Below the pieces are notes generated by a model. It saw only the letters and a list, made by a program, of their open reading frames with translations. It was not told the origin of the DNA and searched no databases. This document shows, one piece after another, positions 33,954 through 46,100 of a stretch of DNA of 64,000 nucleotides. Every line of letters starts with the position of its first letter. The stretch's first letter is position 1. Source of the DNA: Plasmodium brasilianum (taxonomy: Eukaryota > Apicomplexa > Aconoidasida > Haemosporida > Plasmodiidae); the NCBI RefSeq assembly GCF_023973825.1, contig NC_090121.1, positions 764,001-828,000 on the forward strand, written 5' to 3'. Made by a program: the position numbers and the translations under genes.

Positions 33954-34657
33954 TTTATCTTTCATTCAGTGTGTATCCATATACACATGCGTGCATACAT
34001 GCACACATACACACATGCACATATACATACATAAACATCTATACACACATGTACACATCTGCTCCCAGTTAGGAACATTCTTCCCTTAATTATATTTAAG
34101 CATTAATTTTTGTTCATTCATATATTTAAGGAGTAACTTTTTCTGCTTATATATGCCATTTCAAAAATGCAGGTATTATCATCTTTCAGTTTATATAACA
34201 GCTATCATTTTAATGTGGTACTATATTATGCACTTGTACTTAAATTTTGCTATTCCATTCGTCTTTTGATAAATTTTGTTTTAATTACTAAGCACAATGA
34301 AATATACCTACTAATTTTTAATTTGTAGTTTTTCAACTAACTTTTTTTTAAAATATTTTTTTAAGTTAACTTTTTGTGCTGTGCAGATTCCCAATTTTTT
34401 TTTCATTTTTTTACAACCATTTCCCTGAACTATTCCTTTTCTTCCTCACAAAATATCAACTGTATATTCATCTCGTCCTATTCATTTGAAGTGTATATAT
34501 AAGAAAAGAAAAAATACGTAAAAATAGATCAATCAGTCAATATGTATATATAGAATTCAGTATGCTATTATTATAATGCCTTATTGAAATGTGAATTTTT
34601 TTCGGATATACATAAGAGTGTACCATATTGAACTTTTGTAATGAATTTAAGTAGAGG
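33857..34657. other. Convergent intergenic region: prohibitin / EF-hand gene
   Basis: A G9 run directly follows the prohibitin stop (about 33866-33874), an unusual base composition for this sequence. TA and TACACA-type repeats follow at 33905-34060. No gene was recognised. Confidence 0.55.
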
Positions 34658-37600
34658 TTAGAACAAGCTAAACTGAATATTGCAAAGATGTAGTTCTATT
34701 TTTCCACTTTTACTGTGTTCCACTAGTATGAATACTACACTTTTAAAATGTCCTATTTTGTAATGTACATACGATATAACATTTTCTTCAATGCAAGGGG
34801 AATATCTCTAATACATGTGTAGTATATCTTCCGTGTGTGTATATTTATATATATGCACAATTTTTTTTTTTTTTTTTTTTTTTCTTCTTACATCAAGTTC
34901 CGTTAAGCTATCAGGGTAGTTCAGAAAGTAGCTATAATATTCGCATGACCTGAAAAAAAAAAATTTTGTTTTTACATATGGCTAGTTAGTTACCTTGTCA
35001 TTTTTTTTTTTTTTTTTTTTTTTTTTGGATTAAAAAGGGCTCATCATTTTTTAGTTATTATGATGTTAGTGTGAACAAGAGATAAATTTTCATTTTAAGT
35101 CTTAAAAAAGCCCTTTTAGTTATTATATATAAGAATATATACTTCATTATGACGTAAGATCGTGTGTTATTATAATGTAAGACGGATTAGTATTATCGTT
35201 TAAAGTGTTTTTATGCATTAGGGTAAATGGAAGAATAGTTATACTCCAAGTGCTTACCTTATTTGATACGTTTTGGAACACCATTTATGTATATGAGAGG
35301 CATAATGAATTTTCTGGTTTTTGTAGAACTCAAAACTGCTATTATTTAGTGGCTCTTTTAGAATTTTTTTTTTTTTGATTCAGTATCTATCTCCGCCACA
35401 AAACCTTGTAACTCATTTTTACTTAATTTGCATATTTCTTTTATGTCAATAATTTTCTTTTTCTGATTTGACTCCAGCAGGGTTTCAATGAAATCGATTA
35501 TTTTTAAGTGTTCTACATGGGGGAAAGGAAAATATACACATATATGTATTTATATATATATATATATATATATGCAGATTCACATTAACTTACTGCAATC
35601 TAAAAAATGCCGTTATAGAGAATTTCATTTTTTTTTTTTTTCCATGTACCTTCATTTTTTTCATCTAACACCTTGAACAACTTTGTTAATGTACGTTCGA
35701 CTAATTCTAAGGCAGGTATGTTCGTCTACAAAAAGGGTAAAGGTGATAGAGACGAAAATATTCAAGCAAAATTATGTTCTGAGAATGGCTACTTTTCATA
35801 TTTGCCTTATCGTTAATTTATCTATATGGTATCAACCGCGCTTAACGTACTCTCATTTTTTGCTTGGTTTTTCTTTTTCCTTTTTACACCTTTTCATTCT
35901 TTTTATTAGTCTTTTTCCTTTTAGAGGGACCATTCGATTCTTCTTTTTGAAACTCCTCTTTCTTTTCTTTTTCGTCTGTTATTATATTGTATATCATCTG
36001 CATATTTTCCAATTTTATACTATTAATAATAATAGTGATGGAAACCTTTAGAAATAGAACTACATCTAGCTCTAAATTTTCATCGAAATTTAAGGAGGAC
36101 AGGATTATATGAATAGTGTTTTTATTTAGGTATAATTTATCACAAGAATCTAAAACACTCTTGCAATCAAATATATGCATCTTCTTTTTATTTTTTAAAC
36201 CCTTCTTTATTAATTCTTCGCACAAATACTTTTGCAGCAATTTCTTGTCCCTTTCAAATATACTGTTTTTTATGGCTTCAAATCTATGGAATGTACATGA
36301 ACGTGAACATGTGAAGGCTGCACGGGGGCGTTGTGTTATGTATAATGAACCACCCGCAATGACGAGTGCAGAATGACGAATGATAATTAGCGAATGACAA
36401 AAAAGAAAACTTTTTAAAAAAATATGCTTATAATGGATGCAAATCCTTCATTTTTTTCTTTTTTTAATATGCTGTTTTTTCAAGGTGTGCAGTGCAGTAC
36501 GAATCATTTTACCTTAATCTTAGGATAGTTTCTTTAATGTTCTTATAATACACATAGTTATCATCGTTGTAATGAAAAATATGGAGTAATATTTTATATT
36601 CTTGTCTTGATAAAATGTGATCATTTTGTTCAAGTATTTTTTTCAAATTCGTTCGGTGAATATACCCACTATCAGATAGATCAAATTTTTTGAACTGTTG
36701 AAAAAAAATATCATACATAAAATTTAATTCATTTTCATAACAAACATACATTAATTGCTTATACAAAAGTAAATTGTCTAAACTCATAATGCTAAATTGT
36801 TCTCTGTTTTTTTTTAATTCATATAAATATCTTGGTAAGCTATTTATATAATTGTTGTAATATATACATCCATTTTCTTCTTCATCAGCATAAGATATAT
36901 ATAGTAAGAAATCATAATAATTATCAGTAAAAATAAATTTATAATATTCATTGTCTTTGTTAAAAAGGAAATATTCAGAATTAAGCGGTACCTTATATGA
37001 CTCTTCAAAAAATATATTATAGTCATTAAAATTATTATTTTTATATATACTAATATCTTTAATAAGATCCACCTCTTTATTACTAACATTAAATAAATTA
37101 GATAAATACTTTTTATCATCTTTTCTATTTATTTTCTTATTTTTTGTTTTATTTTTTTGAACACTATTTTGTAAATATAATTCTTTTTCATTAGTACTGT
37201 CATCTGTGTTTGTCCCTGTGCTTGTGCTTGATACCTCATCTTGTTCACAAAAAAAATACCTGTAAGAAGAGTTTGCAAAATCGATGTCTTCTTTTTCTTC
37301 ATCTTGTCTCATCTGTTCTAAATAACGACGGCTAATACACATTTTGTGGTTCACCATTTTTAGTATTTCGACGTAGTAGTTATGTTTTAGTTTACCTTAA
37401 AAAAAAAAAAAATCATACGAATTAAACAAAGCTGTAATGTGTCTAGCTGTAAAGGCTCTTTTGGAAGGGACATCATATATATATAGGGGAAAAAGGAGGA
37501 AAAAAAAACATCACGAAAATATATTCTATTCTTTCCGCTTTCTTTTTTTTTCTTATTTCTCATATTTTTAATATTTGTCATATTTTTAATATTTCTCATA

Positions 37601-39019
37601 TTTTTAATATTTCTCTTATTTTTCGTATTTTTTTTTTTTTTCTTATTTTTCCATTTTGTATTGGTGTGTACCCTTTTTGTTAATGTCCACGTCTGTGAAG
37701 TAGTAGTAGAGGTTACTTTTCAAAAAAGACAACACTTCATTTAATTTGTCATTTTCTTCATTTTTTGTAATTCTTATTTCCGATTCGTTATCATTGCTAT
37801 CTGGAGTATTGAAATCTGCTTGAGAATTAGTATGGTCTAACTCGTATATATCTTCATAAAATGATTTTTTGTGTATCACATTTTCCGTTTTCAAACATTT
37901 TTTCTTTCTTTCTTTTAATAATTTTTCGTTCTCGTCCTTTTTTCGGCCTTCTTCTCTTTCTTCTTTAATTTGGCTTAAAATTATTTCAATGTTACTTTCA
38001 CTAGCGGGTTTAATAAACCTAGTTCTCATGTACCTGAAAAGGGGTAATAATAGCAAAAAAAAAAAAAAAAAAAAAAAAAAATAATAAAAAATATAATAAT
38101 AGCTCCTACTATATTTTTCCACGATTATTAGCAAAAATATATTTTAATTACTCTGATGTTAAATCTATGTTTCCTCTCAATTTTTGTTTGTCCTTTATCA
38201 GTCTAACATTAAAATGAAGGAAGAAAGGGAATGCACATTAGATGTAGTAAGCCATGGCATGAATTATCATTGGATTTTTTAAAATAATATTTTTGTATAT
38301 AGTATAATATGTTATATTGTATTATATTGTACCATATAATATTGTATTGTATTTCTTTTATTTTCTTTTTTGCTATTACATATCATCTGTCGTTTTATGA
38401 TATTATATTACTTATCAATCCAGGCTTCGTAGTTTAGATTCATATCTAACGTTCTTGTCAAATTTTCATTTTCAAATTTAAAAGTTACAAAATATTTTTC
38501 ATTAATTTTAGGAAGTGTACTAAAGTCTTTTAAGTCTATTAAATTAACTTCTGTTATGGTGAAAAATGCACTTATCGTACACTTCGATATAGACTCATTT
38601 TCATTTTGGTAAAAAAATATGACGTTATAACTGCATGTATTATAGGGAGGAAAGGAAAAAAAAAAAAAAAATAAAAGAAATTTCAAATCTTTTTTTTTTT
38701 TTTTTTTTTTTTTTGTTCTTTTTTTTATTTCCTTTATGTGTTACATAAGATTTAGAAATTGCATAATATGTGGCTCTTACTAGTTTTCTTGTTTTTCGTC
38801 ATCTTTTCCCTTGATGTATATTTTGTATGCATATCTGAGTTGTATTGAACACATATTTATGTATATATGCATATGTGTATGCATGTATTTATGTATATGT
38901 GTATGCACGCGTGTTTATACATCCATATAATAACACATTTTTTTTTCACCTCCAAATTGTGATTACCTGTTTGTCCATGTCTTTATTATACTTATTAATA
39001 ATTCAATTTTTTGGTCCAT
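34658..39019 (-). CDS. Multi-exon PH-like / EF-hand-like protein, unknown function
   Basis: Assembled by splice-site phase, 11 exons in order: 39019-38967, 38834-38781, 38630-38412, 38202-38152, 38033-37672, 37395-36513, 36283-35890, 35725-35650, 35512-35258, 34949-34892, 34807-34658. Donors are mostly GTAAxx and acceptors follow T-rich tracts. Every junction keeps frame except one missing base in a 13-base run in exon 9 (35364-35376); with 14 the product is about 851 residues. Residues about 1-115 have alternating strands and end in NLNYEAWIDKLIKDK, reminiscent of the C-terminal helix of a PH domain. EF-hand-like loops are DVDINKKGKLKH (about 240-251, formed across the exon 5/6 junction) and DLSDSGYIHRTN (about 485-496), with a third degenerate one after it. 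I do not recognise a named family. Exons 1-8 are well supported by joined coding sense; exons 10 and 11 are less certain. The PH plus EF-hand order recalls the front of PI-PLC, but no catalytic X/Y box is visible. Confidence 0.72.
35364..35376 (-). other. Frame break at a 13-base A/T run in exon 9 of the EF-hand gene
   Basis: With 13 bases the frame reads ...DTESKKKKF and stops. With one more base it continues through LKEPLNNSSFEFYKNQKIHY and on to a good GTAAGC donor at 35257, the only phase in which exon 10 is open. The likely cause is a homopolymer length error or polymorphism. Confidence 0.7.
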
Positions 39020-39263
39020 CTCTGATCTTTTTTTTTATGCAATATATTTCAAAATATAAAATTTTATAGAGTGCCAACAGAGATAGTGTAAATACTGGTA
39101 TTATTAAATGTATTATTATTCGTATTATTATTATTTTTTTTTTTTATAATAAATTTAATTGTGCCGGTTTATCGTATTATTTTGAAAAAGCTACTAAACA
39201 ATTAATATTTTGTACGTAATTATTTTTCGCCTTATCAGCTACTCTTTGCCTCTACATTACGTG

Positions 39264-39296
<33 letters not shown>

Positions 39297-40196
39297 CTTA
39301 TTAACAATTTTTTCCTTTTTGCAAGGTATTAATGTTTAGCTATATACACATTATATGATTAGCTGAACTTATACGATAACATATTTAAACAGAAGAGAAA
39401 AAAAAAAATGAAAGGTATCTACATATAGTATTATACATTACGTATGTAAATTCTTATTATAAAGTATCGGTACGACAAAAACAAAAAAAGTCGGAAAGGT
39501 AATCCATGAATGGTAGTCCACTTACAGTCATTAACATGCGAATGAAAATACCTCATTAGAAGCTTCAAAATTATTATCTTTTATTTTGAAGGGGAAAGAA
39601 CATATATGGAAAAAGAGATAGCGAAATATACAAGCTTATTTACAAACAATTTGACAAAATTTCTCCTAGTTTGAAGACAGGGAAAAAAAAAAAAAAAAAA
39701 TTGTAAAATAAAATAAAAATTAGGTATGACTAGGGTAAAAATAAGATAAGACTAAAATATGATTATCACAAAATAAGCTAAAATTATCAAGAAATAAGAT
39801 GAAATCACGCTAAAACTAAAAACCCGAAAAAACACTACATAAGCAACAAAAATTTAAAACTTAAAAAAAAATATATTACGCGATAAACACACACAGAAAA
39901 AAAAAAAAAAAAAAAAGAAAAAGAAACATTCCTAATTCTGTTAATCATAATTTTAAGTAATATAAAAAAGAGTCATTAATTTGCGTTGTAAAGTATCATA
40001 TCATATTCCAGTTTGCCCTTAAAGGAGCTACGTATGCATATATATATATACATGTATGTAGCGAAAAACGTCATCCACACACAACAGCTACTTCATACTT
40101 TTTTTTTTTTTTTTTTACTCTCAAATTTGAATTCTCATTAAAATTCCAATTCGAAGTCTAATGCCTTTTATATATGAGTGTGTAGACATTTTGGTC
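39020..40196. other. Intergenic: unknown gene 3' end to EF-hand gene 5' flank
   Basis: Should contain the promoter of the EF-hand gene and the 3' flank of the 2,541-residue gene, both minus strand. Seen are TA repeats at about 39268-39292 and A-runs near 39690-39700 and 39897-39915. No gene. Confidence 0.55.
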
Positions 40197-43100
40197 TTAC
40201 TTTATGTGTGAATAGAAGGTATTATTAAATTGCATAGAATTAACAAAGTTTTTGTAATTTTTATTTTCAAGGCTGTTTTTTAAAGATTGTTCAATTACCT
40301 TTTTATCATAGTCATTAAATTTCAACCAATCAGAGCATATATCAATACCCTGAACATAGTTCTTGCCTAATTTCACCCCAGGTATTTTCATAATCTGCTC
40401 TACGGATAAATTATTTTCATCAACAGACGACATATTCTTGATATAATCAGAGGTAGCATCCTTTCGCAAAGGTATTGAAGTGTTAGACGCATTTGCAACA
40501 TTTGAAGTATCTGAAGACATAAGTAGGTTTCCCTCCTTTTTGTATAAGGACCTTGTGTCTTTCCTGGAATTTTTCTCATTTGAGTAGTTCAATGGTTTCA
40601 TACTGTTTTGACTTACAGTTTGGTACACATTTTTCCCTCCATTTTGGTACACATTTTTGTCTACATTTTGGTAAGCCGATCTCGTGATTCCATTTTCATG
40701 TAAGGAAGCGCTTTTCAAAACACAGCTAGTACCCACCTTATCTGGTGTGATGTTATAGTTGAAGGTACTTGTTGGAATGTTTTTCGTGTGTAAAGATGTT
40801 AACTTATTTTTAAAAAGGGGGTAATCATTTGAATAAGTGAAAGCAGGTCTATTCATGAATGCATTATTGTTCATATGTACAGTTCTATTTTCCTTCTCAA
40901 CTTGCTTTGTTTCGATAGAAGTGTTTAAACAATTTCTTTTGTCAATATTATATTGTTCTATGTTATTACTTCTAATACTGTTACTCATATAGATGTTGTT
41001 GTTTCCTCTATTGTTGTTCAATGGATCATCCTTTTCTGCAGTTATAAAAAGCTTCTTATTTTCACTCGAATAAGACATTTGCTTTGAATTCATATCATGC
41101 ATATACCATTCCTCTTCTTTTGTTTTTATATTTGCTATTTTGTTCTTATTATCAAAAAATCTTGTAACTGATAAAGGATTATGTAAGGTACTATTTCTTT
41201 TTTGAAAAGGGAAAAAAAATTCACCATTACATTTATTATACTTTACAAAATGTGAATTCGTCTTTTTCATGTTTACCATGCCTTGACAACTTCTGTTTAC
41301 CATTACTGTGTCGTAATTTTTCCTATAATTAGTATCCAAATTCTCGACATTCATATTATATGCATGCAACGTACTGTTGTTGTTGTTATAGTTATCATCA
41401 TTATTATTATCATCATTATTATTATCATCATTATTATTATCATCATTATTATTATCATTATTATTATTATCATCATTATTAATATCATCATTATTAATAT
41501 CATCATTATTAATATCATTATTTATTATCAGGTTACGAGACATTTCGTTGTAATTTTTCGTGAAATTTTCATTGTTGCTATTCATTATTTTATTTACATT
41601 TTTCATAGCATCCATGTGACTACTTAAAACTTGCACATTGCTATTTCGGTGATTAGTTATATTGTCTCCATTTTTCATATCTTGTACTCTTTTATTTGTA
41701 ACACTTCTTATTGCACTTTTCCCACTATATATTCTTTTAATTCTATTTATATTATCTGAATTTTTTATACTACAAAGATAGTTACTCACTTTAGTTAATT
41801 TGCTTTCATTTCTGTCTCCCATATAATTTTCTGCATTTTTGTTACTTGATAATTTGATGTAATTCTTTTTATTTGCATTTTTCCCATACGAATCACTAGC
41901 TCCTTTTATTTTATTTCCATTGACTTTATTAAAATGATCTGTTTCTTCACTCTCCTCGTAATCATTTGTATTTTCGCTTTGCTCCCCTTCAGCTACGCTA
42001 TAATTGGCAGAAGTGCACTTATTTTGAAAAATGTTCAACTGCCCCATAAAATGCATAAGGTTACTACCTTTTTTTTCGTTACTAATATGATTTTTGCGTT
42101 TGTTTTTGACCTTGCCAACTCCATTACAATTGTCACTGTTATTCTTTTCGTTGCTTCTTCCAGTACCTGAGATATTACTTTCTCCCTTACAGCTGCCTAT
42201 ATTTTTCTCTTTTTCATTAGTAGTATCATTTGATAGGGAGACTCCTTCATTATCCACACTAGATCTAACAGATTTGCTATTCAATAGCGTGAAATTTCTT
42301 ATTTTGCTAGTAACTATTTCAGTGAAACGGTTGTACACAGATTTTGTTACTCTTACTTTTGTATTTCCCTCATTCCCCTTCATATTTTCCTCGTTCCCAT
42401 GAGTGTTCTTATTTCCTTTTGATAAATTTACATAATTTTTGGTCAATTTTGTAAAGTTGCTTTCAAACGTACTAGATTTAGAATTCAAACCGTTGCTAAC
42501 TCCACCTTCATTTGCCATTTTTAGTAAGTTCACATTATTTGTAGGGTTAGAATACCTATTAGTAAATTTAGATCCTTTTGAATGCAAAAATATGGTATTT
42601 TTATCATTTGAATTATTGAGATTTCTCTTAAAACCGGTATACACATTAGCATTTACCATCCTATTGTAACAACTGCTGTATCGCTTGTCATCAAAAGGAG
42701 TTTGTTTTCTAATATGACTTAAATTTGATATGCTTTTCATCTTACTCTTCTCATTACTCATTTTTCTCCTATTGGTTGTGCCCATATTGCTTTTGCTATC
42801 ATTTACGTCGTTTTTTTTTTTTTTTTTTTCACAAAAATCGTTTCCATAGTTTTTGTTAGAAGTGGCACCGTTAGACATGTTTATTTCGTTTTTTTCGTTT
42901 ATTTGTTTTATTTGTTTTTTTTTGTTTTTTTCGCTATTTTCGCTATTTTCGCTATTTTCACTGTTTTCTCTATTTTCGTTATTTTCTCTATTTTCGTTAT
43001 TTTCTCTATTTTCGCTATTTTCTCTATTTTCGCTATTTTCTCTATTTTCGTTTTTTTCTTGCATACTGGTTTTCAATTTTCCTACCAAATTTGCATCACC

Positions 43101-46100
43101 GCGATTTTCCAGCTGTCGTGCATTTGGATCTACCATTTTATTTTTTATGTCTTCCCTTAACATTTCGTCGGTACATTGATTTAAATTTTTTGAAGTTAAA
43201 TAATCATTGTTATTTTTTTGTTCACTTGTAGAATTTATTCTCATAATTCCCGAGTTAGGGTGTATAAAAGAAGAGTCATATTTATTAAGGTCAAGTTGAC
43301 TAGGATTGAGAACATTAATATTAGTACTGTAATTGTAAATACCACCAGAATGCTCTTTTGCGGTACCTACCTTTTTACTCATTTCGTCACTCCATAGATA
43401 ATTATTTGAATTTACTTCTTTCGCGCAGTAAAGGTTATGAGTATTCTTCTTAGCATTTTTATTTTGATAATTATTATTCGTCACTTTATAATTTTCGCTA
43501 ATATTAGACAAAATGGTTAAGGGTGTGTTTTCATAACTTTTGCTTTGGTACATGCCAAAGTTAGATGGATAATTAATACTGTTATAGTTATATATATTAT
43601 TATTATTATTACTACTACATATGTTATTATATATATTACTGTTTTTCATATTGCTCAGATTCGGCAATAACATGTACCCCTTTTTGGCAAATAAAGGATT
43701 CTGAATGCTGTGTTTGCTTGGCTGCTTTACATATAAACCTGGCTTGTTCAGGACGGCAGCTGTAACGTTGTTTATTGAACTAAACCTCTTCATATAATTA
43801 TTATCGTGTTGCATGTTAACATTAGTACTATATTTCAAATAATTAATATTTCCTGTTGAAAATTCTCTATTTTTCTTAGTACTAATATGATCATGCCCAT
43901 GTATTTTGCTACCTACATAATAACCTGGAGCGAATACTTTCTTTTTATATTTATTCTCTTCAGAATTTTTAGTGAATTTATGTTCGATGTTTTTCTTATC
44001 ATCAATATTTTTAATAACCTTTTCAGTTTTCCTGCTTGTTACCAATTTTTGGATTTCTATTCCCGTTTTGTGTTCATTATTTTTTATGTTTTCTGTAATG
44101 TTTTTATTTTTCATATTTTTAGTTAACTCTATTTTTTTCTTATTCTCTAGCATACTATTAGAGTTACTTTCGCTCTTTTTATTATTACAGGATTCGAATT
44201 TTTCGAACTTTGTAATTTTTTTAGCCTTCTTTACTTTTTTATTTTTTTCATTATCATTCGCCTCCTTTTTGTTTTCCTCCTGTGAACTTTCATCTTGGGT
44301 TAATTCTGACTTTTCTTTTAACTTGTTCATTTGATCTACGTTTGTACTTATGGATCCATTTAACTTGATGTTTCGATGTAGATTGTTTCTCTTTGCATTA
44401 AAGCCTTGTGATGGTCGTCCTTGTAGTTCGTATTCTTCATCTACATTTTTTTCTTCTTTTTCATCATCAGATTGTTTATCATCCTTGTCCTTAACACTAC
44501 TACTGTAGTTGCTGCTACCCATATCATCGGAGACAACATCTTTCAAAAAGTGTGTATCAGTTTTTATCTTTTTCTTTTTAGCGCATTTAGGATCATACTT
44601 CAAATCATTATTTGGACAAAATTCAATTGTATGGTTTATTTCATTCATGATAATGTCTTTTGTTAAATTTCGTGTATTATTTTCTGTATCATTTAAATTC
44701 TTCATTGATTTTTTGCTGTTCTCTTCGGCACTAGTCATGAAGCTTGTCTTTCCCTTCTTGATGCCCACATTATGATTACTACTACTACTACTACTACAAC
44801 TACTATTATTAATGGTCGTAGTAGCAACAGTAGCAGCAGTAGCAGTGCCAATAGTATGTTTTTTACCGTTTGTGCTGCTATTATATTCTACCGTCGCGTT
44901 GTTCTTGTGTTTTTCCTTCTGAAGTTTGTTTCTCTGTTTGACTTTTTTCATCCCTTCGATTGCTGTTCCTTTGATAGCTGCTCCTCCATTGACTGTTTCT
45001 ACCGCAAGCTCCTCCACTTCTCCTCTTTCCTCCGCGTTATCTGCAAAACTGGAGGTGTTCGTTTCCCCACTTAACCTAGAACTCATCTGTGATAGTATAT
45101 CATTTTTATGAATTAATATTTTGTGGTCGTTTAAATAATTAGATATGATATTTTTTAAATTTTGGTTCTTCGAATCATCTGATAATATTAGTTTGATAAT
45201 TTCGTTTAAATGTTTTATCAAATTGTCAAAATTGTCATGTAGTTGAAGTATATCATTAAAAATTGATGCAAATTTTAAGGAAAGCAGTTCAAATAATATT
45301 TTGTCTTTCACTTCGGTTTCATTGTTGTTCAACATTAATAACAATATATTATTAAAATGAACAATCATTTTGATAATTTCGTTGTAGTAGTTATTATTTT
45401 TAGCATTCCTTTCAATAATATAGGATCTTATATCACTAACAGTTATGTATTTCTTCTCTTCGTCCTCACGGATGTCTCCAATTCTTCCGCTACTTCTACG
45501 ACTTCTACTATTTTTGTTACCTGTGGTCATATGTACCTTTTCAAAATGGCCAATGTCGGTTATGCCACTTGGTTTCATCTTATCATTAGCAGAATATTCA
45601 TGAATGCAGTCGTATAATAACTGAATGCTGGACAATTTTATATCATAATTTAAATCTGAAAAACAATTTTTAAAAATTTCGAATGTTATTTTTTCTTCTT
45701 TCACATTTAGTATATCTGTTAAAACATCTTCTGTGATATAATTTGTTTCATTTATTTCCATATTTAACGATTCTTCTTCGAATGAAAAGTTTTCTGAGGC
45801 AATTTTTTTTAATGGTTCTTCTTTAAATTTGTCCAAGCAGTTAAGGGTTAAACTGCTTACTTTTTCTTTTTTTTCTGCCTTATTTTGGGTAAGTAAATTC
45901 TCACTTGAGTTGTTCGAATGTTGGTATTTTTGTTCCTTGTTCATCTCATCACCCCCAAAGAGGGTATTACAGTTACTACGTTTGTCTCTTTCTGTATTTC
46001 TGTCTCTGCTACAGTTGAGGTTGCTTTTGCTGCTACGATTTCTGATAGTGCCTCCACTACTTTGGTTGCTACTATCACTGCTTCTGTTACTGTGGCTATT

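Noticed and set aside
38781..38802. ATG at 38802 (Met-Thr-Lys-Asn...) as the start of the EF-hand gene
   Set aside because: Its phase at the 38780 donor does not fit the next exon in that frame; the same bases fit in another frame as part of exon 2 (38834-38781) following an ATG at 39019.
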